A DNA stretch of 48,584 bases, taken from NCBI GenBank assembly GCA_028277725.1, contig JANQFX010000121.1, positions 1-48,584 on the forward strand. Reading direction: 5' to 3'. The notes under the pieces are model-generated. The model was not told the DNA's origin. It made no database searches and saw only the letters and a list, made by a program, of their open reading frames with translations. Shown piece after piece: positions 25,570 through 34,245 of this stretch. Position 1 is the stretch's first letter. Each line of letters starts with the position of its first letter. Position numbers and translations under genes: made by a program. The DNA comes from Thiohalocapsa sp. (GTDB lineage: Bacteria > Pseudomonadota > Gammaproteobacteria > Chromatiales > Chromatiaceae).

Positions 25570-26735
25570 CGAAACTTCCCGTCGGCGATCTCGGCGAAGG
25601 TTTCGGCCGCCCAGTCCGCCATGAAGTTCGCGGCATAGCTGACATTGTCGCAGGCCGCATGCTCGCGGCCGCCAGTTTCCTTCGTATAGAGGAATAACTC
25701 CCGCTTCGGGCTATTGGTAAGCTGGTCGTAGGACTGGTGAGCGTAGTCGATTGGGATCTGCCTGTCGTTGTCCCCGTGGGTCACTAGGAACGGCACCCTG
25801 ATCTTCTCCATCCGCCCATCAAGGTGGACGCAAGAAGCGATTTCCATGAATTCGTCGTTGTCCTTACCGCCCCAGACCCACCTGACGTGATCCCAGTAAT
25901 GCGGAACCGGGCGATCGCCCTCGCCGGTAAGCCGCCGCTTCTGCACCTCGTACCAGTTGTGATTGGCCCCGAGCACCATGCCGAGCGCGAAGCGAGTCTC
26001 TCCAGACACCGCACGCGGGCAGAAATAGCCGCCGAGCGACACGCCCCAACAACCGATCCTTTCGGGATCGCAGAAGGGCTGGTCCTGCAGCCAGTCGACC
26101 ACCGCCGTCGCCCAGTGTTCAGCATCGTAACGCGCCTTCAGCCCATGGAACCGCAGCGCTTCGCCGGTGCCGGGTTGGTCAATGCAAAGCGAGGAGATAC
26201 CGCGCCGTGCCATCTCGCGTGGGGAACCGAAGAGGTAGAGCATCTCCTTGCAGCTATCGAGCCCGTTGACATGCAGCATCATCGGGGTGCGCCGGTTCGC
26301 TCCGGCTGCGAGCGTCAGGCGGCCCGTGATTACGTGTCCACCATAGGGAATGGCGACTCTAAGGCAGGGCTCACGCCCCAATTCCATCGCAGAATCGAAG
26401 CAGTCGAGCATCTTGCGATACTTCTCCATACGACTTTCCAGCCCGGCAGCCTGCATCCGTTCGGCGATCATCAGGTAGTTGGCAGCCCGGCGAAGCTTGG
26501 CCCCGGCGCTCAGTTCGCGGCCTTTCGCGCGGTCTTCTTCTGCCTGAACGATAAGGTCGTCGGCGACCTGCTCCCACGCCGCCATGAAGGCCTGGGTGCC
26601 TTCGTCGTCGCCCTTTTGGGAAACCTCGACCAGCGGCTCGCCCATCCGAGCAATCTCTCCGATCTCGGCGCCCATCTGCATCGAGATGTTCACGCCGAGA
26701 TTCCAGACGTAGTTGGTCGGGAAGAACCAGAACAT
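25566..26735 (-). CDS. Alpha/beta hydrolase, DHPON-hydrolase/Ayg1-like
   Basis: 389 residues. Residues 1-125 are a helical lid domain (MGAEIGEIARMGEPLVEVSQKGDD...), followed by an alpha/beta hydrolase core with nucleophile Ser233 in GCWGVSLGGYF, an acid in THGDNDRQIP (Asp322 or Asp324) and His359 in GGREHAACDN. This layout is that of 2,6-dihydroxypseudooxynicotine hydrolase of nicotine degradation and of fungal Ayg1, which cut C-C bonds next to a carbonyl on an aromatic ring. In context it probably removes an acyl side chain from, or hydrolyses a product of, the compound handled by this regulon. It lies 39 bases after the monooxygenase gene. A simple esterase role cannot be excluded. Confidence 0.82.
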   Translation of the reverse strand: MFWFFPTNYVWNLGVNISMQMGAEIGEIARMGEPLVEVSQKGDDEGTQAFMAAWEQVADDLIVQAEEDRAKGRELSAGAKLRRAANYLMIAERMQAAGLESRMEKYRKMLDCFDSAMELGREPCLRVAIPYGGHVITGRLTLAAGANRRTPMMLHVNGLDSCKEMLYLFGSPREMARRGISSLCIDQPGTGEALRFHGLKARYDAEHWATAVVDWLQDQPFCDPERIGCWGVSLGGYFCPRAVSGETRFALGMVLGANHNWYEVQKRRLTGEGDRPVPHYWDHVRWVWGGKDNDEFMEIASCVHLDGRMEKIRVPFLVTHGDNDRQIPIDYAHQSYDQLTNSPKRELFLYTKETGGREHAACDNVSYAANFMADWAAETFAEIADGKFR

Positions 26736-26774
26736 TCCGACTTCCTATTTGCTGGTTTGGTTTTCGAGGTCAGG

Positions 26775-27902
26775 TCACAATGGCTGGGACAGCGTCTGGT
26801 AAACCCTTCCAAAGAGTGCGGGCACATCGAGCCCGTCATTCGGGTTCATTTCGTGATCCCCAATGGCACGTGAGCCTTCCACCACCTGTTTCGAGCGTTC
26901 AAAGCGCCGGTTCACGTAGTTGGCCAGCGCCGTGTCGAGATCCGGCGCTTCGGCCAATTCCTCCGACAGGACAACCGCGGATTCTACGGCCAACGCGGCC
27001 CCCTGCCCCATGTGCGGCGTCGAGGAATGCACCGCGTCGCCTAGCAGCACGATACGCCCCCGGTTCCACGGCGCGGGAACAAGCCCCGCGTACAATGGCC
27101 GATAGACGACCTGTAACGGATCCGTCACCAGCTCCCGAACTGCTTCTACTGGGCCTTTGTAACCTTCGAGCCGCTTGCACAGTTCATCTGCGAGCGTTTC
27201 GGGCGCGAACCGGGGATTGCCTGGTTCTCCGCAGACGTGAAAAACGTACATGGTTTCTTTGGTAAGTGGGACTAGTCCTGTCGTACCGCCCGGCTTCCCG
27301 CGGTACAGGGTCATGTCCTTCATGCTTTCGGGCCGCGGGACGTTGCAGCGCCAGACACCCTGTCCGGTGTACTGCGGCGCATGCTCATCTCCCATCAGCA
27401 GGCGCCGGACATCCGAATTCCAGCCATCCGCCCCGATCACGAGGTCATACTTGCCGATCCGTCCGTCGGTGAAGGCAACCTCGACGCTGTCGCCCTTGTC
27501 CTCGATCTTCGAAAAGCTCGCACCAAGATGGAGCGGAATACCGGCGTCTTTCGCCGCGTCGAGCTGGATCTTGTGCAGCGCTGGCCGCGTCAGGCCCAAG
27601 AATGCTGGAAAATCTCCGTCGCCCATGTAGATCGGCGGCTGCGAGAACAGGTGGTTGTTCTCCGTGTCGTAGTTGTGGAAGCCATCGTAGGGAAAGCCCG
27701 CGGCCATGGCCTTTTCTGCAAGGCCCAGTTTGCCCAGCGCATGCAGGAAATTGCCCTGGACGATGATCCCGACGTGATACACCTCGGACCGTTCCATCTT
27801 CTCGACGATTTCGACGTCGATCCTGCGTTGTTGCAATCCAACTGCGGTCGCGAGACCTCCGATTCCGCCGCCCACGATCAACACTCTGGCTACATTGGCC
27901 AT
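26775..27902 (-). CDS. FAD-dependent aromatic monooxygenase
   Basis: 375 residues from the ATG at 27902, with GGGGAGG upstream; the frame upstream to 27980 contains the promoter and is not used. Class A flavoprotein hydroxylase: GGGIGG at residues 11-16 for the dinucleotide fold, the DG motif in DLVIGADGWNSDVRR, and the GD motif in IVLLGDAVHSSTPHMGQGAALAVE. The family uses NAD(P)H and O2 to hydroxylate phenols or hydroxypyridines (3-hydroxybenzoate and 6-hydroxynicotinate monooxygenases are members). It is first in the leftward operon, with a LysR-type box in its promoter and the lysR gene divergent to it. It should make the dihydroxylated ring that the dioxygenase then opens. Confidence 0.9.
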   Translation of the reverse strand: MANVARVLIVGGGIGGLATAVGLQQRRIDVEIVEKMERSEVYHVGIIVQGNFLHALGKLGLAEKAMAAGFPYDGFHNYDTENNHLFSQPPIYMGDGDFPAFLGLTRPALHKIQLDAAKDAGIPLHLGASFSKIEDKGDSVEVAFTDGRIGKYDLVIGADGWNSDVRRLLMGDEHAPQYTGQGVWRCNVPRPESMKDMTLYRGKPGGTTGLVPLTKETMYVFHVCGEPGNPRFAPETLADELCKRLEGYKGPVEAVRELVTDPLQVVYRPLYAGLVPAPWNRGRIVLLGDAVHSSTPHMGQGAALAVESAVVLSEELAEAPDLDTALANYVNRRFERSKQVVEGSRAIGDHEMNPNDGLDVPALFGRVYQTLSQPL

Positions 27903-27966
27903 GTGTGCTCCTCCCCAAATTCTGTCCATCCCCTCCGGGGTGTTTTCGTAAACTTTGCTCCTTGAA

Positions 27967-28024
27967 ATCCAATTAGACAAAACGCATTGTTTGGGAGGTA
28001 AGTATCTATAAAATCGATACCTCG
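27967..28024 (-). promoter_or_regulatory. Promoter block with LysR-type box, monooxygenase operon
   Basis: Between the divergent lysR gene and the monooxygenase. GTATC-N9-GATAC lies at 28002-28020 (T-N11-A form). On the minus strand it is followed by the same 23 bases as the block upstream of the paoA-like gene at 19347-19404. It probably also serves lysR autoregulation, as the dyad ends 23 bases before the lysR start. Confidence 0.7.
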
Positions 28025-28043
28025 GTACTGGACGGAGGATATC

Positions 28044-28940
28044 GTGCGTTTCAAGGGATACGACCTGAACCTTTTAGTCGCGGCCGAGATCCTTCTGACC
28101 GAGCGCAACGTCACGCGCGCAGCGGAGCGGCTGAATCTGAGCCAGTCAGCCACAAGCAGCGCGCTTGCCAGGTTGCGAGAGCAGTTCGATGACGAACTGC
28201 TTGTCCCGGTCGGTCGGGGATTTCAACTGTCGTCGCGAGCCGAGGAGCTGCTTCCCAGCCTGCGAGCGATCCTCGGGCGTATCGAGTTCGAGATCATTGG
28301 CGGATCGATCATCGAACCGCAGGATACAAAAAGGCATGTCAGACTGATGGCCTCCGACTACGTCGCCCTCACAAAGATCGCGCCAGGCCTAAACGCGCTC
28401 GCGCGAGAAGCACCAGGCCTAACTTTTGAGATCAACCGCATGACTGACAGGCCGTTTTCTTCTATCGAACAATACGATGTCGATCTGCTGATCGCGCCGG
28501 ACGTATTCATATCCCAGAAACATCCGTCCAGCGTTTACTTCGATGACGACTACGTTGTCCTGACGAGCCGTGAAAGTAAGTGGCTGAACATTGGGATGAC
28601 CCGTGAAAGCTACTTCGCCGCGCCCCAGGTGGCCGTCAAGTTCGAATTGCGTGGGAAGCCAGCTCATGACGACCGTTTTCTCGAGCAACATGGCCAAAGC
28701 AAACAGGTCTTCGTTACCGTCCCCAGCCACGCTTTGGTTCCCTATTTTCTTATCGGCAGTGACAGGATCGCCACCATTCATCGGAAGCAGGCAGAGATCT
28801 TCGCTCGCCTGTTCCCCCTCGAAATCCTTGAGCTACCGATCAAGATCCCGAATTTGACGGAGATGTTCCAATGGCACACGACAAACAATGATGACACCGT
28901 GCTCCGATATGTCCGCGAGAGACTGAGCGAATTGAGTTAG
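28044..28940 (+). CDS. LysR-family regulator of the pao/monooxygenase regulon
   Basis: 298 residues from GTG at 28044, with GGAGG five bases upstream. The N-terminal helix-turn-helix (NVTRAAERLNLSQSATSSALARLREQFDDELLV) is of the NodD/SyrM-like LysR branch, with a LysR effector domain after it (RHVRLMASDYVALTKIAPGL, VDLLIAPDVFISQKHPS). Its codon use and A+T content are higher than in its neighbours. It is divergent from the monooxygenase operon and lies next to one of two copies of a GTAT-N11-ATAC dyad, so it is the natural candidate regulator for both operons. Confidence 0.88.
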   Translation: MRFKGYDLNLLVAAEILLTERNVTRAAERLNLSQSATSSALARLREQFDDELLVPVGRGFQLSSRAEELLPSLRAILGRIEFEIIGGSIIEPQDTKRHVRLMASDYVALTKIAPGLNALAREAPGLTFEINRMTDRPFSSIEQYDVDLLIAPDVFISQKHPSSVYFDDDYVVLTSRESKWLNIGMTRESYFAAPQVAVKFELRGKPAHDDRFLEQHGQSKQVFVTVPSHALVPYFLIGSDRIATIHRKQAEIFARLFPLEILELPIKIPNLTEMFQWHTTNNDDTVLRYVRERLSELS

Positions 28941-29020
28941 AAAGCACTATTGCTATGTTGCCGAACGGAGTTGTCACATCTGCGATCGACGGCCGACGTA
29001 TCTGACTGCGTTCGTGTCTA

Positions 29021-29243
29021 TCACGCCGCAGCGATGGCGTTCCGCCACTGGTCGAAAGCTTGGGCTCGGAACTCCCGGAGCGTGCGTCGTGAGATGAGAT
29101 AGCGTTGGACATTGAAGCAGTTGTAGATGACAGCATGAGTGGAGAGGAACCGCTGAGTTGGCACCGTTCGCTTGAAGCCGATCCACGCCTGCTCCCGTCG
29201 TCGGACCGGTTGGTGCGAAACATCAAACCGAGGGCGCTTGAGG
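29021..29243 (-). pseudogene. IS6-family transposase C-terminal remnant
   Basis: The minus frame reads LKRPRFDVSHQPVRRREQAWIGFKRTVPTQRFLSTHAVIYNCFNVQRYLISRRTLREFRAQAFDQWRNAIAAA and stops at 29021. The SHQPxRRRE...F...QRFLSxHA...NxFNVxRxLISRRTLR pattern is the C-terminal end of IS6-type DDE transposases. Everything before, including the catalytic DDE residues, is missing, and a stop codon precedes the fragment. It marks an old insertion between the lysR gene and the MsrQ-like gene. Confidence 0.75.
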
Positions 29244-29381
29244 GGGCAAGGTCATCCAACATTCGAGAACCTTATCGTTTCGATATCCGCTTAGTCGCCG
29301 AGGCGCGGCCAGACCGGGAAACCGACCACGCCATTGTAGAAAGCGCTGGCCCCATCCCGGGCCACAGAGTTCCGTATGCGG

Positions 29382-30044
29382 CTACCTCCGAGCGTTGGCT
29401 TGCGCCTCGGAGGCATCGGTGCGGGATGCGGATCCGTAGGTTCGCCACAACCGATAGGCTTCGAGCCCGGCGAGGGGCACGAAATGAACAAGGGCCGGTC
29501 CAATAGCGTTGTGGATGAAGATCCAGTGCGCGAGCGTCGCCACCGCAGCCACATAGACGAGGCGGTGCAATCGCTTCCAGTTCCTTTTCATGCCGCGCAC
29601 GGCAGCGTTGTTCGAGGTCAGTGCCAACGGCACGAAAATCGCGAAGGCGAGCCACCCCGTCCAGATACCGAGAGCCAGGAACTCGTCCAGCATGGCGCGC
29701 AGGCCGCCCATGTCGATGACGTAGAGCGCGGTGTGAAAGGCCGCGTAGGCGAAGGCCGCTACGCCGAACCAGCGGCGATGCCGTAGCATCCAGCCCCAGA
29801 ACCGCGATGAAGGGAACATGATGCGCAAAGGTGTTATCGCCATAGTGACGATAAGAAGCCGCGCTGACGTCTCGCCTGTCGGGTGCAGTAAAGCCTTGGC
29901 AACCGACGCGTCGTCGTGCTCTGGGGAGCCGCCGATCAATGCCGCGATCATCGCTACCGCCGGAAGCGCCAACAACACCCAGACGAACCAAGTAGATGAG
30001 ATGACGCGCACGATCATAAGAGGTGTCCTTGGCTGCCGACGCAT
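29382..30044 (-). CDS. MsrQ-like / ferric reductase-like heme membrane protein
   Basis: 220 residues from the ATG at 30044 (MRRQPRTPLMIVRVIS); the frame is open to 30137. Six membrane segments with His pairs suited to heme b binding: LRHRRWFGVAAFAYAAFHTALYV, then RLHRLVYVAAVATLAHWIFIH. The pattern VTMAITPLRIMFP and the length match MsrQ (YedZ), which passes electrons to the periplasmic methionine sulfoxide reductase MsrP. No msrP gene is beside it, so it may serve another acceptor. It is about 130 bases downstream of azoR on the same strand. Confidence 0.75.
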   Translation of the reverse strand: MRRQPRTPLMIVRVISSTWFVWVLLALPAVAMIAALIGGSPEHDDASVAKALLHPTGETSARLLIVTMAITPLRIMFPSSRFWGWMLRHRRWFGVAAFAYAAFHTALYVIDMGGLRAMLDEFLALGIWTGWLAFAIFVPLALTSNNAAVRGMKRNWKRLHRLVYVAAVATLAHWIFIHNAIGPALVHFVPLAGLEAYRLWRTYGSASRTDASEAQANARR

Positions 30045-30170
30045 ATAGCGCCTCTCTTGTCGAACAGTGTTGTCATGCTCACTTCCCGTCGCGTCATGAT
30101 GGGACAGAGGCACTCGGCGCTCTTGGCTCCAAGGCACACCTTGCGCTTGGAGTCCGCGCTTGCCGATTTG

Positions 30171-30788
30171 TCACGCGGCGGCGGAGCGCCGGATCTCTTC
30201 CTTGAGGCCCGCGATGAACCCGCCCATCGTCTGCTCACCCATGTCCACCGCCTTTGCGTTACCGCCTGCAATGACCGTTACGTCAGTGATGCCTATGACA
30301 TTGAGAATGAGCCGAAGGTATTGAGTCGCAATGTCTCTGTCCCGGATCGGCGAGCCTTCGGTATAGACGCCGCCCGACGCGAGCAGCACGGTCGCCTTCT
30401 TGCCGGTCACCAAGCCGCTGCCGTCGAAGCCGAGCGTCATTCCTTTTCGGACGATGTGGTCAACCCAGGCCTTCAGGGCGGCGGGCACGTTGTAGTTGTA
30501 GACCGGCGTGGCGATGGCGATATGGTCGGCGACGAGAATCTCACTGACCAGTTCGTCGGACAGGCTCAGCGCCTCCTTCATTTCGGGCGTGTGATGATCG
30601 GGCGGGGTGAAGTAGGCTTGCAGCCAAGGCGCGGTGACGAACTGCAGGTCCGTTTCTGCAAGGTCACGATCGACCACCTCGCCATCCGGATGTGCAGCCT
30701 GCCAGTCCGCCACAAAACTGCGGGTCATGTTGCGCGAAATGGATGCATCTCCGCGGGGGCTGGTCTCGACGACGAGAAGCTTGGTCAT
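30171..30788 (-). CDS. azoR: FMN-dependent NADH-azoreductase
   Basis: 205 residues from the ATG at 30788 ([22 protein letters not shown]); the open frame upstream to 30938 is intergenic. A flavodoxin-like fold with the FMN-contact segments [29 protein letters not shown] and [11 protein letters not shown], all typical of AzoR. It reduces quinones and azo bonds with NADH in the cytoplasm and often protects against electrophilic quinones. It is divergent from a LysR gene with a dyad in the spacer, the usual arrangement for a LysR-controlled azoR. Confidence 0.9.
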   Translation of the reverse strand: MTKLLVVETSPRGDASISRNMTRSFVADWQAAHPDGEVVDRDLAETDLQFVTAPWLQAYFTPPDHHTPEMKEALSLSDELVSEILVADHIAIATPVYNYNVPAALKAWVDHIVRKGMTLGFDGSGLVTGKKATVLLASGGVYTEGSPIRDRDIATQYLRLILNVIGITDVTVIAGGNAKAVDMGEQTMGGFIAGLKEEIRRSAAA

Positions 30789-30968
30789 GTCAGGTTTCCT
30801 TGAGCGGAGTTGTCGAAGCGGAAGCCGGGGATCGGCTTTGCGAATGCGTGTCCGTGGACGTCCGTGAGGACCCGCGCGCCGCCGCCATGATTGATGAAAT
30901 GGGCTGGTCGCATGGGGCTGATTTAAAGCGCACCACACTCCATCCGGAAGCGATCAAATTGTGATCAT

Positions 30969-30991
30969 CTCCATCTATGTATATGATGGAG
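30969..30991. promoter_or_regulatory. Candidate LysR operator (23-bp dyad)
   Basis: CTCCATC-N9-GATGGAG, perfect 7-bp arms, with the right arm ending one base before the lysR ATG at 30993. It lies in the azoR/lysR spacer. Its position over the lysR start suggests autorepression as well as azoR control; this is inference. Confidence 0.5.
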
Positions 30992-30992
30992 T

Positions 30993-31907
30993 ATGCTTGG
31001 TAGTCTCAGCCTGGATCAGTTGCGCGTCCTCGTGACAATCGCCGATACCGGTAGCTTCTCCGCCGCTGGCCGTAAGCTCGACCGGGCGCAATCTGCAATT
31101 AGCCAGGCAGTCGCGACACTGGAAGCGACGCAAGGCGTCATGCTGTTTGATCGCAGCGGGTATCGCCCGCATCTCACCGAGATAGGGCGCGTCCTCGTCG
31201 ACCAGGCAAGGCTGGTGTTGGCCAGTGCGGCGCGGTTCGAAATGATGGCGGCGGGTACGCGCGAGGGAAGAGAGGCTGAACTTGCGCTCGCCATCGACCC
31301 GCTCGTGCCAAGCGCGCCGCTGATCGATAGTCTCCGCGCGCTCAGCGATGCCTTTCCCGACCTTCCCGTCAGCTTCTCGACGGAGGGGCTGGGAGGGTCT
31401 CTCCGCCGCTTGCGAAGCGACTCGGCGTCGCTCGCCATCTGCCTGCTGCTTCCGACCGTTCCTGAAGATATTGCTGCCTATCCGCTGCTGAGGATTGGCA
31501 TGCAGCCCGTGGTGGCGCCGAGCCATCCGCTCGCCGCGCTGACGCGCCCGGCGACGCGGAGCGACCTGGAGCCTCATGTGCAACTCGTCCTGTCCGACCC
31601 GGTCAACCCCGCCGAAGAAAACTATGGGCTACTGAGCGCGCGGCTTTGGCGCTTCGTGGACCTTAGCCGACGTCTTGATTTCTTGTACGCTGGTTTCGGC
31701 TGGTGCCGCATGCCTGAGCATCTGGTCGCCGCTCCTCTCGAGGAGGGCAGATTGATCGCGCTGCGGATCGAGGACGACGCGACGCCCGGCGACGGGCCAA
31801 CCATCTACGCGGCGCATCGGCGAGACCGTGTAGTCGGCCCGGCCGGTCGCTGGTTGCTGGACACGCTTCGACAGCGTCTGGCGGCAGACTTCACGTCGAG
31901 CGATTGA
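30993..31907 (+). CDS. LysR-family transcriptional regulator (next to azoR)
   Basis: 304 residues. Helix-turn-helix near residues 5-65 (SLDQLRVLVTIADTGSFSAAGRKLDRAQSAISQAVATLEATQGVMLFDRSG) and a LysR effector domain (ALAIDPLVPSAPLIDSLRAL...). It lies 204 bases from the divergent azoR and probably controls it. A fragment of a homologous gene lies at 12660-12901, next to the OsmC gene, so a paralogue once existed in this region. Confidence 0.92.
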   Translation: MLGSLSLDQLRVLVTIADTGSFSAAGRKLDRAQSAISQAVATLEATQGVMLFDRSGYRPHLTEIGRVLVDQARLVLASAARFEMMAAGTREGREAELALAIDPLVPSAPLIDSLRALSDAFPDLPVSFSTEGLGGSLRRLRSDSASLAICLLLPTVPEDIAAYPLLRIGMQPVVAPSHPLAALTRPATRSDLEPHVQLVLSDPVNPAEENYGLLSARLWRFVDLSRRLDFLYAGFGWCRMPEHLVAAPLEEGRLIALRIEDDATPGDGPTIYAAHRRDRVVGPAGRWLLDTLRQRLAADFTSSD

Positions 31908-32313
31908 AGGCGTGGCGCACGTTCATACGATGCGCGTCCAAGCCGGACATCGTCGTACGAATCGTTTAGGGGTGGAAGGAGGGTTCGTTCTGATTTCTAA
32001 AGAGCGCATAACCTGAGCCCCTTTTTCCCTCCACTCAGAAGTAGAGCCCATGCTGGTTCTGGCCCTTTAGGACCGACTGTGCAATAGGGTGGTGAGTGGG
32101 GGCCCATAGAGCTCGAGCGAGCCGCCCCATTGCCTGGCAAACCCGGGGCGGTTCAATTAAGAGGCGAGCGAGCAAAGCTACATGTTTATGGACCTGGTTG
32201 TACACTAGCGGCCACAGGCTGGCGCATAGGCAGCCCGTGATTGAGCAAGGCACTGGAGGCTTAGGAAAACAGTATGGTGGTTTCTGGAGACAGCGACTGC
32301 AGGAACCACCACA
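31908..32313. other. Intergenic stretch without recognised gene
   Basis: Between the 3' end of lysR and the 3' end of the histidine kinase gene. Small open frames such as 32035-32253 on the minus strand do not resemble known proteins. No strong terminator hairpin was seen. Confidence 0.35.
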
Positions 32314-34245
32314 CTAGCTCGCCGCCCGGTCCTTCAAGTCGAGCGAGCCGGAGCTCTCCGGCGACAAGGTCCGTTCCGCCGGAAAGCGCACGGTGGCCGT
32401 GGTCCCTCTGCCGAACTCGCTTTGCAGGTCGAGGGTTCCGCCGTGCATCTCGACCAAGGCCCTCGAGAGCGGCAGGCCCAGGCCGGTTCCCTCGTGTTTG
32501 CGCGTGAGCTGACTCTCGAGCTGCACGAAGCGGGTCATAGCCCGGGGAATGTCCTCCTGCACCATGCCGACACCTGTGTCGGAGACCTGGAAAACATAGC
32601 CCCCCTCCTGGTCAATCCAAGTCCCGGTCGTCACCCTGCCGCCAGCGGGCGTGAACTTCACCGCATTTGTCAAGAGGTTGACGAGAACCTGCTTAAGCGT
32701 TCGTTCATCCGCATAGAGGGGCGGCAACAGCTTGGGGACCTGCGACTCGAGCGTCACGTCCCCTGCCTCCGCCCGCCCGGACACCATGACGAGGCTGGCA
32801 CGAATGGTCTCGCCGACGTCGACGCGTTCTTCGTGCAACTCGACCCTGCCAGCCTCGACCTTGGACATATCGAGGATATCCGAGATAAGCCTGAGCAGGT
32901 GCTGGCCGGCGTTTCTGATCTCGTTCACGTAGTCACGATATTCCGAACACCCGACCGGCCCTAGCTTCTCGGCCTTGATAACCTCGGCAAATCCGATGAT
33001 CGCGTTCAAAGGCGTGCGCAACTCATGGCTCATGTTTGCGAGGAATTCCGATTTGGCCCGGTTTGCGGCTTCGGCCTGGTCACGGGAGGCGCTCAGGTCC
33101 TCAGCCAAGTGAACCAAGTCAGCCTCACGCTGGTCGATGGTGGCGATGAAAGTCTGGAGCGCGCTGGCCATCCGGGTGATCTCGTCGTTTCCGCCCGTCG
33201 GGATCTCGCAAACGGCGCCCGAGGCGTGAACTGCCATGCTCTCCTCCAGCGCAGCCAGCCGTCCACCAATGCTGCGGCCGATGTAGCGCGACAGCAAAAT
33301 CGCCCCGGAAACACAGGTCACTGTGATAAACAGCAGAAACATGCCGTGGGAAATCATGCTGCTGCGGGACTCGCGCGAGGCGGCGGCAATCTCGTTGTGC
33401 ACCGACTCGATGACGGCGTCCGAGGCGGCTACCAGTCGGTTCGCCTGTCGGTTATAGGCGTAAAGGACCCGTTGCGCCGTGGCCGCGGTCTCGAGTTCCT
33501 TCTCGCGGAGCCTGAAGATGTTGTCCGGGCGCATCCCGAACCGGATCATCTGCTCGGAAAGCTCCAGGACCTCGGGGGGGACGGGGCGCGTTGCGAGGCT
33601 CTTGTTCCACTGCCGGGCGGTTTGCCGGAACTCCTTTTCAATACCTTTCAGGTCTTGGGGCCGGGCTGCATTGGCTGCCGCCAGCAGCGAATTCACGAGG
33701 GCAGTGCTCAAGGTCGCCGAGTTCCCGAGCGGTTCCCAAGCCTCCCGCACATCGTCCGCTTCCGCCCCGAGGACAGTCCGCAAGGCGCGATGGGCCGCGA
33801 CCAGCTTGCTGACGGCCTCTTCCTTGTCACGGCGCGCGCTTATCTTGGCCTCGACCAGCTCGTCCAGCTTCCTGAAGCTCTTCAGGAGCTGATCTTTGGC
33901 GCGCTCGATGACGCTCAGCGAGCCGATTCCCGCCTTCCGGAGGCTGTCGGTGAGCTGTTCCAGCCAGTTTATCTGATCGGTGATTCTGTCCAGCGCGGTG
34001 ATGCGCTGGGCCTGCACGGTCGCAAAAAGCAGCATCGGGGCGGTGGCGGCGATCGCCTTGCTTTGCTTGGCCAGGAGGTGGGCGGTGTTGAGGGTTGGCA
34101 GATGCGACCGCGTGATGTCGTCCATCGTCCTCCAGCCATTGCCGAACGCGAGAAGGCCGACGGCGCTGGCGAGGATCGTGAAGACCGCGACGGCGCCGAA
34201 GCTGAGGATCAGGCGGGACCTGACACTGGATCGGTGGCTTCTCAC
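32314..34245 (-). CDS. Membrane sensor histidine kinase
   Basis: 643 residues. A membrane segment at about 12-33, a long helical periplasmic region of about 265 residues like the four-helix sensor of TorS-type kinases, a second membrane segment at 300-320, and a HAMP domain to about 375. Then HisKA with the phospho-acceptor His407 (NMSHELRTPLN), the N box (LLTNAVKFTP, near 524-533), G1 (VSDTGVGM) and G2 (GTGLGLPL). There is no receiver domain, and no response regulator in the window. The gene is divergent from an orphan periplasmic binding protein, which may present its ligand to the helical sensor, as in TorT-TorS; this pairing is inferred from position. Confidence 0.92.
   Translation of the reverse strand: MRSHRSSVRSRLILSFGAVAVFTILASAVGLLAFGNGWRTMDDITRSHLPTLNTAHLLAKQSKAIAATAPMLLFATVQAQRITALDRITDQINWLEQLTDSLRKAGIGSLSVIERAKDQLLKSFRKLDELVEAKISARRDKEEAVSKLVAAHRALRTVLGAEADDVREAWEPLGNSATLSTALVNSLLAAANAARPQDLKGIEKEFRQTARQWNKSLATRPVPPEVLELSEQMIRFGMRPDNIFRLREKELETAATAQRVLYAYNRQANRLVAASDAVIESVHNEIAAASRESRSSMISHGMFLLFITVTCVSGAILLSRYIGRSIGGRLAALEESMAVHASGAVCEIPTGGNDEITRMASALQTFIATIDQREADLVHLAEDLSASRDQAEAANRAKSEFLANMSHELRTPLNAIIGFAEVIKAEKLGPVGCSEYRDYVNEIRNAGQHLLRLISDILDMSKVEAGRVELHEERVDVGETIRASLVMVSGRAEAGDVTLESQVPKLLPPLYADERTLKQVLVNLLTNAVKFTPAGGRVTTGTWIDQEGGYVFQVSDTGVGMVQEDIPRAMTRFVQLESQLTRKHEGTGLGLPLSRALVEMHGGTLDLQSEFGRGTTATVRFPAERTLSPESSGSLDLKDRAAS

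Noticed and set aside
32035..32253. Small minus-strand frame between lysR and the histidine kinase
   Set aside because: Composition and sequence show no family resemblance, and there is no good ribosome-binding site.
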